Origin: Pyxidicoccus xibeiensis
GTDB taxonomy: Bacteria > Myxococcota > Myxococcia > Myxococcales > Myxococcaceae
Direction: 5' to 3'
Length of the DNA stretch: 64,000 nt
Assembly (NCBI RefSeq): GCF_024198175.1
Contig: NZ_JAJVKV010000010.1
Coordinates: 285,311 to 349,310 of the forward strand
Positions within the stretch are counted from its first letter, which is position 1, and every line of letters starts with the position of its first letter. Shown piece after piece: positions 60,284 through 64,000 of this stretch. The notes beneath the pieces are model-generated. The model saw nothing but the letters and a program-made list of their open reading frames with translations. It was not told where the DNA came from and made no database searches. The translations under genes were made by a program, and so were the position numbers.

Positions 60284-60393
60284 GGGTGCGCTGCTTCCCT
60301 ACGCCCCGGAGGTGGACCGCGCAACGGCGTTGAGGACGCCCCTCCCCTGGACAGGCGCCCCCAGGACACAGCGCGACCTGTCACCCGCGCGGC

Positions 60394-60420
60394 CCTGGCC
60401 GGCACTCGGCACCGGCCAGG
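60394..60420 (-). terminator. Terminator-like hairpin after the M19-like gene
   Basis: CCTGGCCGG (60394-60402), loop of nine bases, CCGGCCAGG (60412-60420): a perfect 9-bp stem just 20 bases past the stop of the M19-like gene and before the helicase gene on the same strand. There is no T-run, so a Rho-assisted or attenuator structure is possible. Confidence 0.5.
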
Positions 60421-60439
60421 ACCTGGGGGCGGCAGGACT

Positions 60440-62488
60440 TCAGCGGCAGGACAGCCAGCTGCACGAGCCGGACAGGCACTCGCGCCCGTACAGGCAGGAC
60501 GCGCCCCGCGCCTTCTTGTTCTGGCACTTGCCCTCGTTGAGGGCGTAGCCGCAGTACCGGCCGGTGCCGCATTCCGCGTCGTTGTTGCAGGTGCAGATGC
60601 CCACCGAGCCGCAGTCCCCGGAGTTGCAGGAGTTGTTCACGCACTCCGGGTCGAAGCGGCATTCCTGGCCCACCTCCTTGGACTGCGGGGAGTAGCGCTC
60701 ACCGCACAGGAGGGGGTACTGCGCCTCGCGGGTGCTCTTGGGCACGTAGGCGGCCACGCCGCTGGTGTCGATGTCCGCCGCCGCGTCCGCCATGCCCGAG
60801 CGCGCGCTCCCCGCCCGCTCCCACGTCTTCAGGAACGTCTCCGACGAGCCGGCCAGGCCCGTGGTGTTCGCGCCCACGCGGCCGAGGTCGCGCAGCAGGT
60901 CCGGCAGCAGGCCCACGTGCGCGAGCCCGAACTCGTCGAAGGACGTGCCCAGCCGCGCCGGGCCGGCCAGCGTCTGCTGGCGCGACTGCGCGTCCGCCTC
61001 GGCCTGGAAGCCGGCCGAGCACGCACCGTGGTCGCCGAAGCGCGGCCGCGTCTGCTGGATGAAGCCGTTGAGGTCCGCGCCGAAGGCCATGGGGACCTTC
61101 AGGCCCTGGCGGCCGAACTCGTACGCCTGCGCCACCGAGCGGGTGGAGCCATGGCAGCTGTTGGCCACGCCGGACCGCGTGTACGCGCGCGTCTCGTCAT
61201 GCGCGGTGCGCAGGCCGAAGATGCCTCCCGTCTGCCGCACGTACTTCACCGCCCACGCGGGCGTCGTCTTCTCGTCGTCCGCCAGCTCCGGGTTCATCAC
61301 CTCGCGGAAGTGGCCGTGCGAAATCATCAGCGGGTAGTACGCGTTGGCCTGCGCCAGCGTGTACGCCTCCTGGAGGCCTTTCTCGGACAGGTGCGCCACG
61401 TCGATGAGCATGCCCCGCGTCATCATCGCCTGGAGCAGCGCCCGTCCGTCCGGGGTGAGGCCCTTCGTGTTGCGGCAGTTGCCGGCCGCGTCCCGGTACA
61501 CGTCGAAGCCCAGGGTGAACGTGTCCGTCGTCACGCCGCAGTCGTAGTCGATGTGGCAGTTCTCCAGGAACTGCGCCGCCTGGAAGATGGCGTTGTGCAG
61601 CGCCGCGCCGCCGAAGCGGTTGTCCAGCTGGTGCACCGGCTGGAGCGAGCGCACGCCCAGCGCGTAGTACCGGTCCAGCTCCGTGCGCCAGTCCTTCGTC
61701 CCGAAGAGCTTGCTCGCCTCGATGGAGAGCACCATCGCCAGCCGGCCGGAGTTGATGATGTTGCGCGCGTGCGTGGGCGACAGGGCAATCTCCGCCCAGT
61801 CCGTCCGCGCGTCGAAGTCGCGGGCCATCTGGAGCTGCACGTCCACGTCCGCCATCTCGTCACAGGGCCGCTTGAGGTTCTGGTACGGCAGCGCCTTGCA
61901 GAGGAACTCGTTGCTGACCAGCGACACCATCACCACGGACATGCCGCCCTGGTGCGCCTGCCGCAGCCAGCCCTCCCACGACTGCTGGTGGGCGATGGTG
62001 TCCCAGCGGGGCCACTGCGTGTTCACCGTGGCGCGGCCCAGGTGGATGCCGGTGTCGCCCTGCGTGCCCTCGATGGTGCCGATGTACTCGGACGCCACCG
62101 CGCCGCCGATGCCGAAGAACGCGGAGAGGATGGGCACGCCGCTCAGGTCCACGCTGCCGGAGTTGGGACACAGGTTGAGCATGTTGCTCAGGTCCATGCG
62201 AACCCGGGCATGGTCGCTCTCCGGAAGGCCACCATCACAGCTCGTCAGCGAGCCGGTGTGGCCGCCATGGAACCAGCCCCCCCCGAAGGCCTCTTCCGCG
62301 AACATGTGGTGATGGAGCTCCGCGAAGCCCGGCACCGCCAGCTGCTGCGACACCACGGCGCCCGACTCCGGCTGCGGCTCCGCGATGGGTTGGACCGGCT
62401 CGTCCTGCACCGGGCCACAGCCCAGACCAAGGGTAAGGGACAACGCAGCCAGCGCTCCGTGGCGGGCCAGACGATGACTTCCGGGCAT
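60440..62488 (-). CDS. Membrane dipeptidase-like (M19/amidohydrolase) lipoprotein
   Basis: A 682-residue lipoprotein (LAALSLTLGLGC, Cys24 or so). The core has the metal-dependent hydrolase pattern: FAELHHHMFAEE near the start, SIEASKLFG, MLIDVAHLSEKG, LMISHGHFRE and FGADLNGFI, like the renal-dipeptidase (M19)/amidohydrolase barrel. The C-terminal ~95 residues are a Cys-rich knot (CRFDPECVNNSCNSGDCG, CTCNNDAECGTGRYC). I chose ATG 62488 because GGGAG precedes it; a GTG at 62506 is possible. A surface peptidase or amidohydrolase is likely; substrate unknown. Confidence 0.85.
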   Translation of the reverse strand: MPGSHRLARHGALAALSLTLGLGCGPVQDEPVQPIAEPQPESGAVVSQQLAVPGFAELHHHMFAEEAFGGGWFHGGHTGSLTSCDGGLPESDHARVRMDLSNMLNLCPNSGSVDLSGVPILSAFFGIGGAVASEYIGTIEGTQGDTGIHLGRATVNTQWPRWDTIAHQQSWEGWLRQAHQGGMSVVMVSLVSNEFLCKALPYQNLKRPCDEMADVDVQLQMARDFDARTDWAEIALSPTHARNIINSGRLAMVLSIEASKLFGTKDWRTELDRYYALGVRSLQPVHQLDNRFGGAALHNAIFQAAQFLENCHIDYDCGVTTDTFTLGFDVYRDAAGNCRNTKGLTPDGRALLQAMMTRGMLIDVAHLSEKGLQEAYTLAQANAYYPLMISHGHFREVMNPELADDEKTTPAWAVKYVRQTGGIFGLRTAHDETRAYTRSGVANSCHGSTRSVAQAYEFGRQGLKVPMAFGADLNGFIQQTRPRFGDHGACSAGFQAEADAQSRQQTLAGPARLGTSFDEFGLAHVGLLPDLLRDLGRVGANTTGLAGSSETFLKTWERAGSARSGMADAAADIDTSGVAAYVPKSTREAQYPLLCGERYSPQSKEVGQECRFDPECVNNSCNSGDCGSVGICTCNNDAECGTGRYCGYALNEGKCQNKKARGASCLYGRECLSGSCSWLSCR

Positions 62489-62675
62489 GGGGGGACTCCC
62501 TCTCACTACGAGACAGGAACAGCCCCACTCTCATAGTGGAACGTGACCGGAAAGACACGTGAGGCCCGCAATCCTTGTCCACTCAGATGAAACGATTCCG
62601 TCCTCACCGATGCGACTTCGGCGGCCTGGGTGCGTTCATTTCAGGAAGCGCACGTCACACTTCTACGAGGGACAC

Positions 62676-63641
62676 ATGCACACCCATCGCTTCTTCTCCT
62701 TCCTGACGGCGGCGGTGTTCGGCGTGGGCACCCAGGCCGTGGCCGAGCCCACGGACAAGGCCCCCGAGGCGCCCCGCCCGCTGCGCATCCTCCTGACGAC
62801 GGATGACGGCATCAACGGCGCGGGCATGCGCATCCTCCGGGACACGCTCTGTGCCGCCGGCCATGAGGTCACGGTGGTCGCTCCGACGGTGGACCGCAGC
62901 GGCACCAGCGGCGCGCTCACGCTCAACGCCCTCATGCGCGCCACGCGCGGCACCTTCCCGTGCGGCGCCGGCACGGGGGCCTCCTGGGCGCTGACGGGGA
63001 CGCCAGCGGACTCCGTCCTCTTCGGCCTGTCCGTCGCCTACGCGGGCCAGGCGGCGCCGGACCTGGTCATCTCGGGGATGAACTACGGGCAGAACGTGGG
63101 GCGCGCGGTGAACCACTCGGGCACCGTGGGCGCGGCGGTGGCGGGCGCGGAGGAAGGCGTGCCGTCCATCGCGGTGAGCATCGGCCTCAACCTGGCGGAC
63201 TCCGGCACCGGCTTCTCGCAGACGCTTGCCGCCGCCCCCCACGTGGCCAGCTACGTGACGGGCCTCGTCGGCCAGCTGCGTGACACGGTGGGCCCGGACG
63301 GGCGCCTCCTGCCGGACCGCGTGGCCCTCAACCTCAACTACCCCATCGTGCTGAACGAGGCCGGCCTCTTCGACCCCGCGCAGGTGGGCGGCCCCAACAT
63401 CACCTCCATCGGCCACGCCGAGGTGGTGCGCCCGCGCTACCTGCCCGTCCCCAACCAGCCCGACACCTACGTGTCCCAGGGCCCCATCTGCGGCCTGGCC
63501 ACCGAGTGCGCCCCGGAGACGCAGCGCGACGCGGACACCACCGCCCTGGAGCAGGGGGAGATCTCCATCACCCCCATCGCCGTGGACGGCGAGTCCCATC
63601 CGGCCCTCAAGGCCCTGCTTCGCGTGCGCCTGCGCCGGTAG
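62676..63641 (+). CDS. surE: 5'/3'-nucleotidase SurE-like, secreted
   Basis: A 321-residue SurE-fold phosphatase with an N-terminal signal peptide (FFSFLTAAVFGVGTQAVA), unlike the cytoplasmic enterobacterial SurE. Motifs: LLTTDDGINGAG (metal Asp pair), APTVDRSGTSGALT, and SGMNYGQNVGRAVNHSGTVGAA (Asn and Ser metal/phosphate site). The start is behind GAGGG. It probably takes phosphate from extracellular nucleotides, useful for predation. Whether it is the cell's only SurE cannot be told from this window. Confidence 0.9.
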   Translation: MHTHRFFSFLTAAVFGVGTQAVAEPTDKAPEAPRPLRILLTTDDGINGAGMRILRDTLCAAGHEVTVVAPTVDRSGTSGALTLNALMRATRGTFPCGAGTGASWALTGTPADSVLFGLSVAYAGQAAPDLVISGMNYGQNVGRAVNHSGTVGAAVAGAEEGVPSIAVSIGLNLADSGTGFSQTLAAAPHVASYVTGLVGQLRDTVGPDGRLLPDRVALNLNYPIVLNEAGLFDPAQVGGPNITSIGHAEVVRPRYLPVPNQPDTYVSQGPICGLATECAPETQRDADTTALEQGEISITPIAVDGESHPALKALLRVRLRR

Positions 63642-64000
63642 GCCGCGACGGTTCGCCGGTTCCGGCCCTGCGATCCCGAAGTAGAGACCCGGGCGCAAAA
63701 GGCGAGGCAGTTCGCACGGGCCCTGCGCAGCTGGAAAGCATGACGCTCCTTTTGAGTCACCGGGGACCTGCCGGAGACCGCCGCTCCAGACCTGTCCGAC
63801 TGTCCGACAGGATTGCGCCATGCTTCGCCGGCAGGGCCTGCCGGAGGCCGCCGTTCCAAACCTGTCCGACACCCAGACCGTCGATTTATCGGCCTGGGGC
63901 AAGGGTGGAGCGAGTGGCACGCGTATCCCCGGCTGAGGAGCGCATGGGGATTCGGCGTAGAAGAAGCGGAGAGTGAACAGGTAGCGGATGAGGAGTCCGC
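63642..64000. other. Non-coding end with imperfect direct repeat
   Basis: After the surE stop no convincing gene is visible to the window end. It contains the direct repeat described in a separate entry. No tRNA-like or terminator structure stands out. Confidence 0.45.
63767..63870. repeat. 34-bp imperfect direct repeat, 70 bp apart
   Basis: Copies at 63767-63800 and 63837-63870 differ at 3 of 34 positions and end in CCTGTCCGAC. The sequence after the first copy (TGTCCGACAG) repeats the core, making CTGTC-C-GACAG, a near-palindrome. It looks like a dispersed intergenic element or multiple regulator sites. Confidence 0.55.

Noticed and set aside
1..64000. CRISPR arrays, insertion sequences, prophage genes
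   Set aside because: No spaced identical repeats, transposase, integrase or phage structural motifs seen anywhere in the window.

Overview
The window is about 70% GC, densely coded and rich in lipoproteins, secreted peptidases and Ser/Thr kinases. It looks like a myxobacterium, most likely Myxococcaceae (Myxococcus, Pyxidicoccus or Corallococcus). The supporting marks are a double-CXXC(G) myxococcal paralogue and a DUF2381 protein beside Ser/Thr kinases, a SitA-type lipoprotein toxin with its immunity gene, PDAG/DTDAG-rich lipoprotein linkers, and a set of likely predation exoenzymes. I see no rRNA, tRNA, CRISPR array, transposase or phage genes.

Layout. 1-3.5 kb: end of a secreted polysaccharide lyase, a monooxygenase/iron-type alcohol dehydrogenase pair, and a dienelactone hydrolase. 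3.5-8.7 kb: signalling block with a double-CXXC protein, a membrane Ser/Thr kinase and a DUF2381 protein, divergent from a second kinase whose catalytic HRD is changed to HRA; a palindrome lies between the two transcription units. 8.9-11.4 kb: membrane-anchored caspase-like protein in a lower-GC stretch. 11.7-18.1 kb: LysR/SDR divergent pair, a free-standing PheS-like ligase with an altered amino-acid pocket, and a coupled FGGY kinase/sphingosine-phosphate-lyase-like pair. 18.3-29.7 kb: lipoprotein, secreted beta-propeller protein, membrane glycosyltransferase, secreted metalloprotease with a clear terminator, AI-2E-type permease, small hypothetical, cupin. 29.8-31.9 kb: polymorphic toxin cassette with an active-looking toxin and immunity gene, followed by an orphan toxin tail and a second immunity gene. 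32.4-39.0 kb: Hen1/Pnkp RNA-repair operon with a third uncharacterised gene. 39.2-52 kb: surface and secreted proteins (Ig/nuclease/lamin-tail lipoprotein, S37 peptidase, PKD protein, hypothetical, large hydrolase-like lipoprotein, P1 peptidase, DUF885 metallopeptidase). 52-60.3 kb: fructose PTS operon (EIIA-HPr-EI fusion, FruK, FruA) behind a SWIM/SNF2 helicase. 60.4-64 kb: M19-like lipoprotein, secreted SurE, and a non-coding end with a 34-bp direct repeat.

How the genes may work together. The fructose operon is a complete uptake and phosphorylation route, because general PTS proteins are fused into FruB and fructose 1-phosphate goes to FruK. Hen1 and Pnkp together repair cleaved RNA and mark the junction with a 2'-O-methyl group. 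The toxin cassette fits kin discrimination by outer-membrane exchange. The most unusual items are the orphan toxin tail with its retained immunity gene, the PheS-like ligase, the third gene of the RNA-repair operon, the caspase-like membrane protein, and the kinase-lyase pair. All functions are inferred from reading the sequence; no database search was run.
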